The notes under the pieces: generated by a model
The model's input: the letters and a program-made list of their open reading frames with translations, nothing else
Database searches by the model: none
Told to the model about the DNA's origin: nothing
Assembly (NCBI GenBank): GCA_032622095.1
Contig: CP136061.1
Location: 9,935,287-9,999,286 of the forward strand
Length of the DNA: 64,000 nt
Reading direction: 5' to 3'
Source: Siphonodentalium dalli
Taxonomy: Eukaryota > Mollusca > Scaphopoda > Gadilida > Siphonodentaliidae
Made by a program: the position numbers and the translations under genes
Part shown: one piece after another, positions 48,920 through 60,840 of the stretch
How the letters are laid out: each line of letters starts with the position of its first letter
Numbering within the stretch: position 1 is the stretch's first letter

Positions 48920-49576
48920 CTGCAAATGTGAAGCGTGAAGGCTGAAAGTTTGTACACTGTCAATTCTGATCGAGAAATCTAAACGGGAACTAATAATACA
49001 TTGCCTGAAGTTAAAGTGACGTGAAACACTCCGCTGATGTATTCCGAACGCAATAAGACATAGTCATGTCCAGAATAAGTTATTTTCACATACCTAGTAT
49101 TCAAAATTGCCAGAAAACAAGGAATTATACGCAGTGACTATTATAGGCGCAGTCATTGCTGTAATGTTTCTACCGAATATAGCGTCCCGAATAAAGTAGT
49201 AAATATATACATTTGTGCGCAGTTCAACGCGTTGTGATCTCTGAAATGTTATAGTCGATGCGATTGGAACTCTCGACAATATTAGTTCATTGCTGTATTC
49301 TTCAAATTGGGATAGCGTTTGGATACTACTGATTGGTTTTATTCAATGATACAGGTACATAATATGTCATTAGTGAATGCTGACTTTGTGTGGTTCGCTG
49401 GGAAAGCCTTTAATTGATATTACAGCAAAGGTTTGATCGCGTCTGCTGTGTGAACTGGTCACCGGCGAATGGGCCCATGTATTCGCACTAGTAATGCAGA
49501 TGGACAAAGGTTGCTCTGTTGTATGTCTATAATGAATTATGAACTAGTTGTTTCATACGGACAGGTGTACGTTTAC

Positions 49577-49677
49577 CTTTACAAACCAGTGACATGTCTG
49601 AAAGTTAGAAGGGTTGTTCGGAGACTGCAAAGTAACAATTCTTTTTGTCTTGCTGAGCTCGAATCTGCCACCACAAC
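49577..49677 (-). CDS. CUB domain, exon 1 of 3
   Basis: A 101-nt exon, phase 1 in and phase 0 out, is too short to stand out as an ORF. It encodes CGGRF, then a beta-strand stretch, LQSPNNPSNFQTCHWFVK, and stops. This is the CUB start: first cysteine, the S-P-N-x-P segment and the second cysteine in C-x-W. The acceptor is TTGTTCAAG (weak polypyrimidine tract) and the donor is AAAG/GTAAAC. The frame passes directly into VPTGSKI of the next exon, the expected continuation. The phase-1 entry matches the ApeC exon that precedes it. Confidence 0.87.
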
Positions 49678-50043
49678 CTTGAACAAAATGAAGACAACCG
49701 GGTTACTATGATTGGGCAGCTGGTTTAAAATCTGGGAACTTCAAAATTAAGTTCCCTGTGTCGCTCGCCCAACAGTATTTTATACAATAAATTGCCGTCA
49801 CAAAGTACACTCAAACTTGTTGCCCATTGACAGAAAGCACCAGCACATTTGTTTTGCATATTTATCACATAATTTGCCCATAAAAGCAGTTTCATAATTA
49901 TCGACAAGAGACACGTTTAATATCAGCGCGTGCGATGACGTCACATCGTTCTTCAAATGACTTGCGATCGCTGCGGTTTTTATCGTTGTTTTCGATGGAT
50001 ATTTCGAATTGCTTCGCGTTTATTTGATCACGCGTGATAAAAA

Positions 50044-50187
50044 GTATCTCACACTCGTCCTATTTTATACGTAATTTATCAACCTCGTCCACTAAATTCT
50101 ATTTGAGCCTCGGTAAACCTCGGCTCAAATCGAATTTAGTGAACTCGGTTGATAAATTCCGTATAAAATAGAAACTCATGTGAGATC
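50044..50187. repeat. Palindrome (144 bp) in the ApeC-CUB intron
   Basis: GTATCTCACACTCGTCCTAT, TTTATACGTAATTTATCAAC and TTGAGCCTCGGTAAACCTCG are mirrored on the right with a few mismatches. Confidence 0.87.
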
Positions 50188-50441
50188 CTCTATAAATTGT
50201 ACACGTCTACAGTCGATTATCATCACAATACATACAAATGCTGAGTGAACGAATACTGCCTTCACTATTATATAAATGTTTATTTCAGATAAAGTCCATA
50301 TAATTATGAATATATAAGTTCTCCAACGAGTTACGTTGCGAGTTGGTCGAGATTTCTTGGCCAAATAGGAAAATTAAACTTGACTAATGATTTAATTTTC
50401 ACCATATTCGACCAAACGATTGAACCGATCGATGTATTGTA

Positions 50442-51078
50442 GTGAAATCTGGTCTATGGAAATGGTGCATGGTTTATGGTGAAATTGGAAGATATCCACT
50501 GAGCATTAAATGCAAGTTACGCATGTTGACCTACTGGAAGCGGATTCTAGATGGTAAATGCTCTAAAGTCGTTCAAAGATTCTATACGTTTTCGCTACAA
50601 ATGGCTAATTCTGGTAACACAAACAAATGCACACTTGGCTATCCTGCACAAGGGACTAATAGATTCTTCCGGGCATAATCACATTTGGAATGAGCAGAAC
50701 ATTTCTAGTCATGACATTACGAATATTGAGAATACTTTCAGAGACCAATTTATCCAGAAATTTTGGTACGACTTAGATAACTCATCACGTGGTCATTTTT
50801 ATCTGATCTTTAAAATAAAGTTATGCCATGAGACTTACTTTTTTAATTTACATCGTGATCTATCTCATAATATTATGCGATTGAGAACTGCCAATCATAG
50901 ACTAGGTGTTGACACTAGTAGATGGGGCAATTCAGGCAAACGTAGCAATGAATGCACTATATGTAGACAGGTCGATGCGAGTGATAAATATCACCTTGTA
51001 TCCATTAGTAAATCATTGGAGGGGCGATGCACAATAAATGTGTCATTTGCTGAAATGTTACAATATTGTATAGGATGA
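50442..51078 (+). mobile_element. LINE ORF2 3' fragment beside an ApeC exon
   Basis: The plus-strand frame at 50442-50678 reads VYGEIGRYPLSIKCKLRML and YWKRIL, a pattern typical of LINE ORF2 C termini. A shifted frame at 50551-51078 continues with MRLRTANHRLGVDTSRWG and NECTICRQVDASDKYHL, the C-x-x-C-x8-H tail. One frameshift is evident. The fragment ends about 73 nt before the ApeC exon 3 donor (51152) and is antisense to it. Confidence 0.75.
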
Positions 51079-51151
51079 TAGTGACGCACTCTGACTGTGG
51101 ACTCTGATATTTCTGAAGTTGGTGTTATATCCGTCGGTGCTACGTACTTAC

Positions 51152-51289
51152 CATAAGTGATAGGGTGATAGTAACACGTGCTGAGGGTGACTGTGGAACC
51201 GCCTATCCACATCGGGGCTATGCCCGTCGAAACAATAGTTGATGGATCAGAGTTCACGAATCGAAAATACTGATTCTCGAAGAGCATAT
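51152..51289 (-). CDS. ApeC domain, exon 3 of 3
   Basis: A phase 1-1 exon of 138 nt encodes the C-terminal part of the ApeC domain. The split codon G|AT gives Asp before MLFENQYFRF, matching the family segment after C-Q-x-V-K-G/D-M. The exon ends with a STCYY motif that carries the eighth and last conserved cysteine. Acceptor CTACGCAG and donor TATG/GTAAGTA are strong. Together the three exons give about 208 residues and eight cysteines, the normal size for ApeC. A degenerate plus-strand LINE fragment ends only about 73 nt beyond the donor, so this intron has been invaded right next to the splice site. Confidence 0.88.
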
Positions 51290-52216
51290 CTGCGTAGAAG
51301 AAATTACACTTTAACAGAAATAGCAGGTTCTGATGGCTTATCTAGATAAAATGTATAGTATCACCGATTTGGTTGTTTATTGTTATTTTAGTGGTTAAGC
51401 AAATTCACGATGTTGTTATTACTATTGCAGTGGAAGTTCGCTCAAATGGTTAAGTTGACTATTAGTCTGGTCTAACAATATGTGGAATCCACCGACCCCG
51501 ATTAGCAATAGGCATTTTGTCTAGATAAACTAGGGTGACTCACACATACCGGTGTACCCAACAAAGCGATGTACTTTCTTTAGAAATTGAAACAATACCG
51601 TCATAGCGAGGTACCGCGTTATTTCGTAAAAATATCCAAACTAGGAGGGTACCTTTAACGAAATAACGGCAATTTTTGTAACGCATGCGTAGTATCATTT
51701 CCGCTTAGTGCGGACGAAAAAATTTCAGAAATTTAAAAAAATACAAATTTCCGTCGCCTTAAGAGAAAAAATTGTTAAAATAGTGAGGTACTTTTGGTTA
51801 CTATATAAAGTACCTCGGAATGTAAGGTAAACCAACGCGATAACTACTAGCATTGTTTTTTTTTGTCTGGTGCGGCGTATACATGGGTCTCCACTCTCCG
51901 ACTTACTTTTTCAGTTAGTTCATATAATAGCAGAGTATGTCGGCCGACATTACACCGACATTACACCGACATTACATTAGTTGTACAAATATGTAATATG
52001 TTTGAGAATATAATCAATTCATTCAATCCAAAAGTGTGTTCTAGTGTGAAAACTGAATAATAAATTTTAGGGATTCCGTTAGAGAAACATATATCCACAT
52101 TGATCCAACGGCGAGCACATTGCTATATTGCGGACACGACAAGGTGATCAGGATTTCCGTAAACCCGTGGAAGTTTTCCTTATAGGATCATGCATATACG
52201 ATTATCTGCAACAAAC
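51290..52216. other. Intron stretch with possible decayed inverted element
   Basis: GAGGTACCGCGTTATTTCGT and TACTATATAAAGTACCTCGG (51619-51820) hint at an old TIR element. CACCGACATTA is repeated three times at about 51950. No exon. Confidence 0.5.
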
Positions 52217-52432
52217 CTTTAATCGTTTGACAACCAGGAATTCCGTATATGGGTGCCTTATATAAAATAAATGGCGAAGATGTTGGGAACAATACAGGGT
52301 CCTCGTCGGCGCTGTCTTGACGACAACAATATCTTAACACCGTGGTTGTCGCGGTGATGTCCGCATCCGGTGCCGCGCCACTTGTAACAGCGCCATAATT
52401 GTCCGTGAACTTGATACTGCCATCATCAAAAC
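52217..52432 (-). CDS. ApeC domain, exon 2 of 3
   Basis: A phase 1-1 exon of 216 nt (about 72 residues) continues the ApeC fold. GFDDGSIKFTDNYGAVTSG corresponds to the family's G-F-x2-G-x-I-x-W-D-D segment. Next come an RYCCRQDS double-cysteine motif and LFPTSSPFILYK, then GCQTIK, matching the family L-P-x3-P-F and C-Q-x-V-K motifs. Acceptor TTACCACAG and donor AAAG/GTTTGT are seen. The acidic D-D-E-D stretch that often follows the I-x-W motif is altered here to FTDNYG. The spacing of cysteines and the Pro-Phe motif leave little doubt about the family. Confidence 0.9.
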
Positions 52433-52594
52433 CTGTGGTAAAAGCACCCAAATATAGATGTACATGAATTCGAATCCGTGTTCTTAGCTGTTTGCGAATG
52501 GCGGATTACCAAGACTAACAACAGGACTAACAACAGGACTAACAACAGGACTGTTTTGCAAATTGTGAGGTCATTGCTGTGTTAGTTCTGACAA

Positions 52595-53083
52595 TTAAAG
52601 GTACTCAACCCGTAAAGAGGGTCCCCATCTCAACAGATTCCAACAACAACAATCCGATCAGAGGGTCCTATATTACTATTTCTTTGGCTTTGGGGGTAAA
52701 CAATATTTGATTCGAGTCGAGGAACCCATCAAACAAAGCTCAGAGTTATTAGATATTGATTTTTGAAAATTCTTATGTTCTCGAGATGAGTACTTATAAC
52801 TGCCGTCAATTTGGTAACCTGCTCGAGATATTACGCCAAAATTCTATTCAAACAGACAAGGATGGATAACTCTATAATCAAGTGGGTAATAATAACGAAT
52901 TTTTGACTATCTTCTGGGCCAGAAAGAATTCCCGATAATGAAAAATAATAGATTTCTAAAATCGATATCTAACAAATCTGAGCTTTGATGGGTGACTTCC
53001 TCGACTCGAATCAAATATTTTTGACCCCCGAAGCCATTGAAATAGTAATTGAGAGGAGTTTTATCGGGTTGAGTACCTTTAAC
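52595..53083. mobile_element. 489-bp TTAA-ended foldback MITE
   Basis: TTAAAGGTACTCAACCCG and CGGGTTGAGTACCTTTAA are the ends. Long inner arms mirror each other (GATTCGAGTCGAGGAACCCA versus GGGTGACTTCCTCGACTCG). A decayed relative is at about 38795-39110. Confidence 0.83.
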
Positions 53084-54231
53084 TACATTGTTGGTTGCGT
53101 ACGGCGATGCAGTTACGAAAAAGTAACGCTATTGATATCACATTATATTCGCCGTCCGGTCATTGGTAAATCCGCACGATTCGTGTGGAGGTAACCAGCA
53201 GTTAACATACAAGAACACCATAGTCAGAAATGGTAACGCGCTCAAGATCATATATTATATACCCATGAGTGTAATTATAGAATATAAAATATATTGTTTC
53301 ACGAATGACCAACTCATGGAATTAATCGCCTTGCACTTCTTGACATCCGAATAACAATTGAAATTGAAATTCCCAACTACACCTTTTACCGGACTCGGCA
53401 CCCGGGTCGCAGTTTGACTTTTAATCCGTCCAAACATTCCCATTCTACAAACAAAACGCCCATGCACCCACTGTAATTAAGAAACAGCGAAACATTATAC
53501 ACGCGGAGCGCGGAATAAATACAGATATATGTCTGAAAATGGTTTAACTATATCCAACAGATATTTCTAATTCAATTCTAGATATTGTATTTCGAAATAT
53601 AAGAACGGGTTGAAAGACCTGCTGCACTCATCAGGGTAAAATCACAAGTACGTACACCGTACATTGAATTTGTTTTGGGCGAAAGCGATAAAGAAACTAT
53701 TATCAGGGCAAACCGCGTTGTATCAAAAGATCACTCGGTTATATAGAGAATGATGGTTTTGTGCCACTAAGAAAATCACTGGTCAGTCCAGTCTTGGACT
53801 GTCTTGGAATTAACGGCTGACCAAACATGTCAGAGTATTGGGAATCCAATGGAGAGCCACATAACTTATTCCGAAAATATGACAGTTATCATACAAGGCA
53901 AGGCTTCTAACTGATACTGTTATCATACAAGGCTTCTAACTGATACACTGTTATCCATAGTTTACCATAGACAGCTGGTATGAAACTTAATAGAAACTTA
54001 CAGAAGCATTCGGGAATATTCAACATCGATGTTAGTGCATGAGTTTTTTAAAGAAAGAACAAAACAGACTACGAGAGGGCATCAGTATAAAATTCAAACA
54101 AATCGATGAAACGTGTTCCTAACATGTGCTGTTGTATGACTTGATCGAGTTTGCAGTTGAAGCTGATGACATCAGAATTTTCAAAGAGCAATTAGACGCA
54201 TAACTTTGTGATATCATATATACACAGAACG
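53084..54231. other. Intron stretch with nothing recognised
   Basis: A short direct repeat (GTTATCATACAAGGCTTCTA, GCTTCTAACTGATAC) occurs at 53885-53950. Nothing else. Confidence 0.55.
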
Positions 54232-54336
54232 ACACGATGTGTAAATGGGTTTGTCGATGCGCCTAGAGTTCTATCCTTCCGCGACAGCACGAGTGCCGTA
54301 TCGACAAACCCATTTACACATCGTGTCGTTCTGTGT
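54232..54336. repeat. Palindrome with 36-base perfect arms (105 bp)
   Basis: The arm runs from ACACAGAACGACACGATGTG through AAATGGGTTTGTCGA. The centre is about 33 bases and contains GCGCCTAGAGTTC. Confidence 0.9.
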
Positions 54337-54735
54337 TCATTACACGCTTCGCGTCCTAGAATCCGTGCATTAAAAATACAGGCTTAGAAGGTTTATTTAG
54401 GCACATAGCGGGCGCGTTTTGTCATGTGCGATGACGGCTTTTATTTTATAGTTCCTGTTTCATGGTTGAGGCGAACGTCATGTACGTCATTTTACGTCAA
54501 CGAGATGCGTATGGAACGTACGTTCCATACGTATTTGTAAGTATGGAAACAAGCGTGTAATAAACCAAGTTGATGAGCGAGTCCAACACAGACGCACAGT
54601 CCAGCACAAAATAACTGTTAACGCATGCACTTATAACTCTATATAGCCAGCCAAACGTCATGGTGACTACAGGCCAGGAGAAGTTTAGTTATGGTATGTT
54701 ATGAAAGCCTCTTGAATCTCAACTAGTGATATTAC

Positions 54736-55005
54736 CTTCGGGACAATCTCCTCCCATTCGCTGTATGCAATACGCCCCGCGTGGCCACGTGACCCCTGTA
54801 TCTGCACCATTGGTTTGTGTGCAGTACTCCATCGTTATATTGCCATCCATACTGGTAACCGCCACATTGAAATGACCACTCGTTATTAGGTCAGCGTCTG
54901 CCCCTTGTTTGATTGACCCGGTTTGCATCCCAGGTGGACACGTCGGTCCGGTTTTAGGAAACGCGAAACTACCACCGGGCCAGGCTCGCTGTTTAAGACT
55001 GTCAT
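54736..55005 (-). CDS. ApeC (apextrin C-terminal) domain, exon 1 of 3
   Basis: A phase 1-1 exon of 270 nt encodes about 90 residues. It carries the duplicated ApeC signature: WPGGSFAFPKTGPTCPPG near the start and WPRGAYCIQRMGGDCPEG at the end, with EYCTQ between them. These match the family pattern W-P-x-G-x-Y-x-I-x3-G-x2-C-P-x-G. Acceptor CCCGTTGCAG and donor GAAG/GTAATA are canonical. The residual G joins GT of the next exon to give Gly, restoring the expected C-P-x-G-F. Known ApeC proteins occur in amphioxus, echinoderms, molluscs and cnidarians, where some bind bacterial cell-wall material. Here the domain sits between an EGF-like module and a CUB domain. Confidence 0.9.
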
Positions 55006-56696
55006 CTGCAACGGGAACAAAACTCAACATGCATTGTCTGGTGCTTTTGTTGGATAGCCACGATAAAACATGTCGTTTGCGCAATTTAAGGGCAGACCCA
55101 CGTTTTGCCAAAATGGAATGGTGTTTCAAAATAGGATTTCCTCAAAATATGTCAGGAATTTCTTTTTGAAATATGGTACAAGCGATTATTTGTAACACAA
55201 TACTAAAAAACCGCCAACACGTTAGAAATTATAGTACCATACCCCCATTTGCTATACTTTTATACATATATTAAGAACTTCTGCAATATAGATTTTCTCA
55301 AAAGTGTACTTCATATAATTATCAATGATATCTTATCTGAAGATCACTGAGAGACAACTACTTTTTCCTTTAGTATGTCAACTGCCCATCATTAATTTCC
55401 TATTGTAGATAATTTGCACATGAGGCCTGTTTACCAATTGACAATTGGGCTGAGATAAGTTCACGATATATGTCATGGATTATAACCAATTTCAAGCTGA
55501 CAATCTTATCTCTTACCCATGATATATTTCCAGTTGTTGTGTCCTCCTTGAGTGCCATGCTGCCTATGTACACTTGTTACCATTGGGATGGTCTATTTGT
55601 TGCTGTTTATTCTTTAGTGTCATATATTGGGGTATAATGTAATATCATGGCATTGAATATTTAATTGGTCATTACGACACAACTACAGCCCAGTCTCATA
55701 GAGCCAAGATAATAAGTTATTCGGTTATTGTTGTGTTGTATGCAGTTACTAATTGTTCTAGTAGTTTTTGAAATCTAAAAGACCAATAAAGAAAATGTTG
55801 ATTTAAATATCTCAAATGTACTAAACAAATTATTCTAACAGTTCTTGAAATCTAAAAGAACAAAAACAAACTAATTTAAATTTCTCAAATGTATTGAAAC
55901 AATTGCTCAAGTTGTTCTTGGTACCTAAATTTAGAATAAAGACAAATATACTTTCGAAGCCTCAAATGCACAAAAATGCATTGTTTTCGGTCTTCTCTTG
56001 GTACTATGTCAGATTCATAATAAAGATTATATATCTTAAATTCAACATTTTGCGCCGAATATAAACAGATACTATTTGTGTTGAAACTGTCTTGCAAATT
56101 TGCCTAGATTTGTGACGTTGTAGAAAAGCGACATGGCACTCGAAATAAGGAATTTTGAGACAATGTGTTCCAACAATCTAAGGGAATGCCTGGCTATTAC
56201 GTAGTGACATAACGAGAAACAATGACTATGTGCATACTTTCAGAATGGAGCAAACACTGTGACAATCCAATCTAATGACAAGAACGACAATCCACAAAGA
56301 GCCGTTGTTCAGCTATCAGCAAAGTGACCTAACCTACCTGCCAAGATCACCTGATCGTCACACCATGACATACTGCCTTGAGATGGTACATAATTATAAG
56401 CAGCCGACGGCCTGGAGTCAACACCTTTTTAAACTTCCGACTTGCGAAATCAGAACTGTTTTATATGGACCGGACGTCCAGGATCCTCATACATATAGGG
56501 TATTACAATGTGGGATTCCACATGTTAGAAATTTTAGGATGAAATAGTTTGAAAGAAAATGCAGAGTGGTGTATTTCCTTGTTATGTTATAGAGAAGGCC
56601 AGAGTGATGTATGCTATGTTTGCACTATTATTTTCTTAACTAAAATACATTAGTTTAAGTTAATCGTTATTGTGATTGAAGCTGCCCAAACGGATA
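55006..56696. other. Intron stretch with nothing recognised
   Basis: AT-rich with several AAATCTAAAAGAACAA-like repeats (55790-55880). The plus-strand 90-codon ORF at 56275-56547 has no recognisable domain. Confidence 0.5.
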
Positions 56697-56961
56697 CACA
56701 ACGCGAAATCCCCTGTAGGGCCCCAACCATTCAATAGAAATCCCCTGTAGGGCCCCAACCATTCAATAGAAATCCCCCGTAGGGCCCCAACCATTCAATA
56801 GAAATCCCCTGTAGGGCCCCAACCATTCAATAGAAATCCCCCGTAGGGCCCCAACCATTCAATAGAAATCCCCTGTAGGGCCCCAACCATACAATAGAAA
56901 TCCCCCGTAGGGCCCCAACCATTCAATAGAAATCCCCCGTAGGGCCCCAACCATTCAATAG
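56697..56961. repeat. 32-bp minisatellite, about eight copies
   Basis: The unit is GAAATCCCCTGTAGGGCCCC followed by AACCATTCAATA, with CTG/CCG variants that alternate between copies. Confidence 0.94.
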
Positions 56962-57557
56962 ATGTTCGTAAAATAAACACGATCCCTTTCATTCGTGACA
57001 AACAACCAACTCATCCACTTTATGAGTTCCAGATATATATATCTTTATTTATCCTCCATATATAATGAAGATATAAGTATATAAATACATAACACAAGTA
57101 ATGCAAATACATATAAGAAACATCAAGGAACATATTTACAAGGGTTAACGGAAGTATTTACTCTCTGGAGTCCAGGCCCGTTTATGGGGAAGAACATTGG
57201 ACACAAACGTACACAACCCTGGATATATACCTCCAGTACTTTTGTGTAGTCAATCATGACCTCCAGCTACCCAGACTCAAAGTCCTATGTAATTTTAGTA
57301 GCATGTGTGAGACAGTGGGGACCATATATACGGGCGTGGTCTCCAGAGAGGAAGAACTTCCCAAAATGGACACAAAACGCTACATTGTGTTACAATCGAA
57401 ACGGTAATTCAGTAAATGTCGTATATAATATATTTTATGTTTATATTTTACCTATAGTTATATTTGTGTGTCATAATATTTCGTGCTGTGTCGCGTGTAA
57501 GATTTTAATTTTAGGAGAGGTCGGAGTTTCAGAAGCATATCTAAATAAATTCCTCAC

Positions 57558-57692
57558 CTCCATTATACACCTCTGTACAATTGCTCGCAGGATCGAGTCC
57601 AGTTGGACAGACACATTGACATACTCCGTCATAAGGGGTGATATACCCGTCGTTGACACAAGTCACGCCATCCATATCGGAACAAGAAATGG
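57558..57692 (-). CDS. EGF-like module exon
   Basis: A phase 1-1 exon of 135 nt encodes about 45 residues with six cysteines spaced C-x7-C-x12-C-x-C-x-C-x9-C. The segment GVCQCVCPTGLDPASNC is typical of the loose EGF-like domain that follows astacin catalytic domains and precedes CUB in several metalloproteases. The acceptor is CATAG before CCATTTCTTG and the donor is GGAG followed by GTGAGG. The terminal G joins AT of the next exon to give Asp, directly before the ApeC domain. No calcium-binding EGF consensus is seen at the N terminus. A long plus-strand ORF across the same bases (57256-57702) is a shadow. Confidence 0.8.
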
Positions 57693-60355
57693 CTATGGAT
57701 GATACACATAAATAACGTTACATACTAAATAATATTTATGTTACTTGTGTGGAACACAAAGTGACATTCTGCTACCAGATCGAATGAAAACACTCCCTTG
57801 TTTTGTTCGGCATCGTGGCCTCTTTCATAACATGTTACATTTTTCAGATACAATACAATATATTGGAGGCGGGAGAGTCCGTACGCATGACATGTCACTG
57901 ATTTGTTTGTAATTCTTCAGAAATAGGACCCCTTTGGTCCGTGACTTATACCTGACTTCATAGAGGATATGAACCAATGTAACTTCAAAATTAATAGACA
58001 CATAGTGCATTCATTTTTTCAATATATAATCGTGTTTTGTACAATTTGTACAATATCATATAAATTCTCCTGAATGTCACTGGTATAACATGTCCCAAAC
58101 AAGTTTTTAGAAGAAACCAGCTAATATGTTCCTGACTTGCCATTGCCTTTCAATAAATTCATACGTTGCATGACGAAGGAGTCCTGTTCTTTCCTAAATT
58201 CCCTTAAATCAGAAGAAAAAATAATATGAACACAGTCCGAACTCAAACAGATGAGCAGTTACATATATTTTTGTCATCCAATCAGCTCATGTGGTGGAAT
58301 TGATGTTTTAGGTTTATTCAATGTCACTGGTGTAACAAGATATTTAGTCAATATAAGGTGTCAGCGATATGTTACATTGTGTGTTTCTTGCTCTTTGGAC
58401 ATACTCCATAAATCGAACATAGGCCTTATACTGTGACTGACAGATCCGGTAATAAATCAATAAGTGTTCCCTATTTTGTCACTGGTATAACTTCACGGGT
58501 GTAACATGGGCGTTATCTGAGCGTTAACAAAGTGACAGTTGCTAGTACCACTACTAGTCACATGCCTGCCAACAATATTATGATACATTCACAATTATTT
58601 GAAGTTCTTCTTCAAAATAAGAACAAGTAATTAGTATGTTATCCACACTGGCTGCCTTATATAAGCGATTCACAATTGAATATATCTTAATGTATCTCAA
58701 TATATGTGGTGACTTTTGCTACATGTGGTGTTTTTATGATGTGACATTTACAATATTTGTAAACTATGTCATAGACATAAATATATGTTGTGGTACATTC
58801 TATTCATTCAGCTAATTACGTTTACTCACAGATAATACATTACGTGTACATGCACTCTGAAACTAAGCCAAATTCACCCTGTCTTTTGTGTACCTTCGGA
58901 CACTTAAAAACCAGAAATTTTCATTTGGTCCCTCCAATGTTCCACCAAATTACTAAACAATCGTTACGCGTCTTCGTACAATAATATATGTGTTCTCTGC
59001 AACTGTCCTCACATCACCGCATGCACACATTGATGTCATCATCCGTCCTATAAATCTAACATCCCATCGTTATTCAAGATAATGAACCAGTTGTTCATAG
59101 TTCATCAAAAACATTCTCAACCTAACTCTAACTCAGCACTGTAAGTACAGCCCAGTTTCAAACCAAGAGTTTTCAAGCACATTTACATGGGGGATTGTGT
59201 TACGATTTATGATACGTAATGACATTTTGTAGCACGACATCATTTAGTGTCACTGGTTAAAGGCACAGTTGGCCTTCATTGTCGAAAATATTCATATTTG
59301 TTCCAAACACCGTAGACAGCAAAAACATTAAAACGTTACAGTTTCGTCCATATATACCATGACCATCGCGTAAACAGCATGTTATCATAAAGACCTACTA
59401 TATTTTACCTAAACGAGAGCCTGATTGTGTTACAGAAAACAGCACAATGCTACTGGCTAATCACACACAAATGACATAAACGCTCTTTATTAGCTCCCTT
59501 CCCTATCAAGAATTTACCAACAAAGAACGATCTTTATGTTTACCATCATAATAGAAACAAACGCCAGAAAAGTAACTTGTTATGCTTTTGTTTACATAAC
59601 AATGGTCAAACATATGACAATAACATACTGTTTATGCAATATTTCTTATTTGTATACGGACAAAGTCTGTCTACATTTTGATGTTCTTTCTGTTTGTGGC
59701 GGTTTTTGACGGGTGGAAATATTTTCACAGGATACCCACCGCCAAGGCCAACCGTACCTTTAACAATAATTGGATCTGGCGTCTTTGCATCCATAAATTA
59801 CATAATGGTGAGATTTGTGGTGATTTCGGTAGGAAAATTAAACAAGTTGCGATTTTATACCATAATTAACCACATATATGATACTGAGACACATATTGAA
59901 GTGCTTAAATAATACATGAACCGAGTACCCTACTGGTGTATTCATGTGGATAGTTTGTCGTCCACACTAGTGACTTAACAGAGAGTAGTTACCTAATTCG
60001 CAGCCTACATTTACCATGAACATTCACAAATAGTGCAATGTCGTAATTTGTCTGTGCTTGGTTCGTATGTAGTTATTCAAAATGTAGCTGAACATATCAC
60101 TGAATCAGATATTTATTTTCTCATTGCATGTGTACCGACCAACAAAGGAGTGATTTCATAACAAGACATAACAATTGGATGAATTTAAATGATACAAAAT
60201 TTAAGAGAGGGGAGTTAATATACACGTAAATGTGAGAATGTGTTGAAATAATTATCCACATTTCATCAATACCAAATAGGTTCACGTTCAATGAAATGCA
60301 TGGATCACATAAATAATATAACAACATCAATAACAAGCATGATATATCATTCTCA
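57693..60355. other. Intron stretch with nothing firmly recognised
   Basis: GTCACTGGTGTAAC- and GTCACTGGTATAAC-type fragments recur near 58076, 58322, 58480 and 59250, loosely like the TIR of the 451-bp elements. No exon fitting the gene was found. Confidence 0.5.
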
Positions 60356-60840
60356 TTGTGTATCAACAACAACAACAACAACAACAATAACAAGCATGAT
60401 ATATCATTCTCATTGTGTATCAACAACAACAACAACAACAATAACAAGCATGATATATCATTCTCATTGTGTATCAACAACAACAACAACAACAACAATA
60501 ACAAGCATGATATATCATTCTCATTGTGTAACAACAACAACAACAACAACAACAACAATAACAAGCATTATATATCATTCTCATTGTGTATCCAAATTCA
60601 ACGGAATCCATGGATCACGTAAATCTATCATTCTCATTGTGTATCCAAATTCAACGGAATCCATGGATCACGTAAATCTATCATTCTCATTGTGTATCCA
60701 AATTCAACGGAATCCATGGATCACGTAAATCTATCATTCTCATTGTGTATCCAAATTCAACGGAATCCATGGATCACGTAAATCTATCATTCTCATTGTG
60801 TATCCAAATTCAACGGAATCCATGGATCACGTAAATATAT
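60356..60840. repeat. Compound minisatellite with CAA runs and a 53-base unit
   Basis: The left part has five units of CAA-triplet runs followed by ATAACAAGCATGATATATCA and TTCTCATTGTGTA. The right part has five units of CCAAATTCAACGGAATCCAT then GGATCACGTAAATCTATCAT. Both unit types share TATCATTCTCATTGTGTA, so one array probably grew from the other. Confidence 0.94.

Noticed and set aside
49094..49279. Extra exon between CUB exons 1 and 2
   Set aside because: It would end in TAG before GTATGT, and the CUB exons already join perfectly without it.
54719..55129. A 136-codon ORF as an intact intronless ApeC gene
   Set aside because: The ApeC domain needs the two further exons, and a clear acceptor cuts the ORF at 55005.
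56275..56547. 90-codon plus ORF as a gene
   Set aside because: No recognisable domain, opposite strand, isolated within an intron of the mosaic gene.
60121..60564. 147-codon minus ORF rich in Leu and the 145-codon plus ORF rich in Thr over the same bases
   Set aside because: Both are translations of the CAA/TTG triplet minisatellite and carry no domain.
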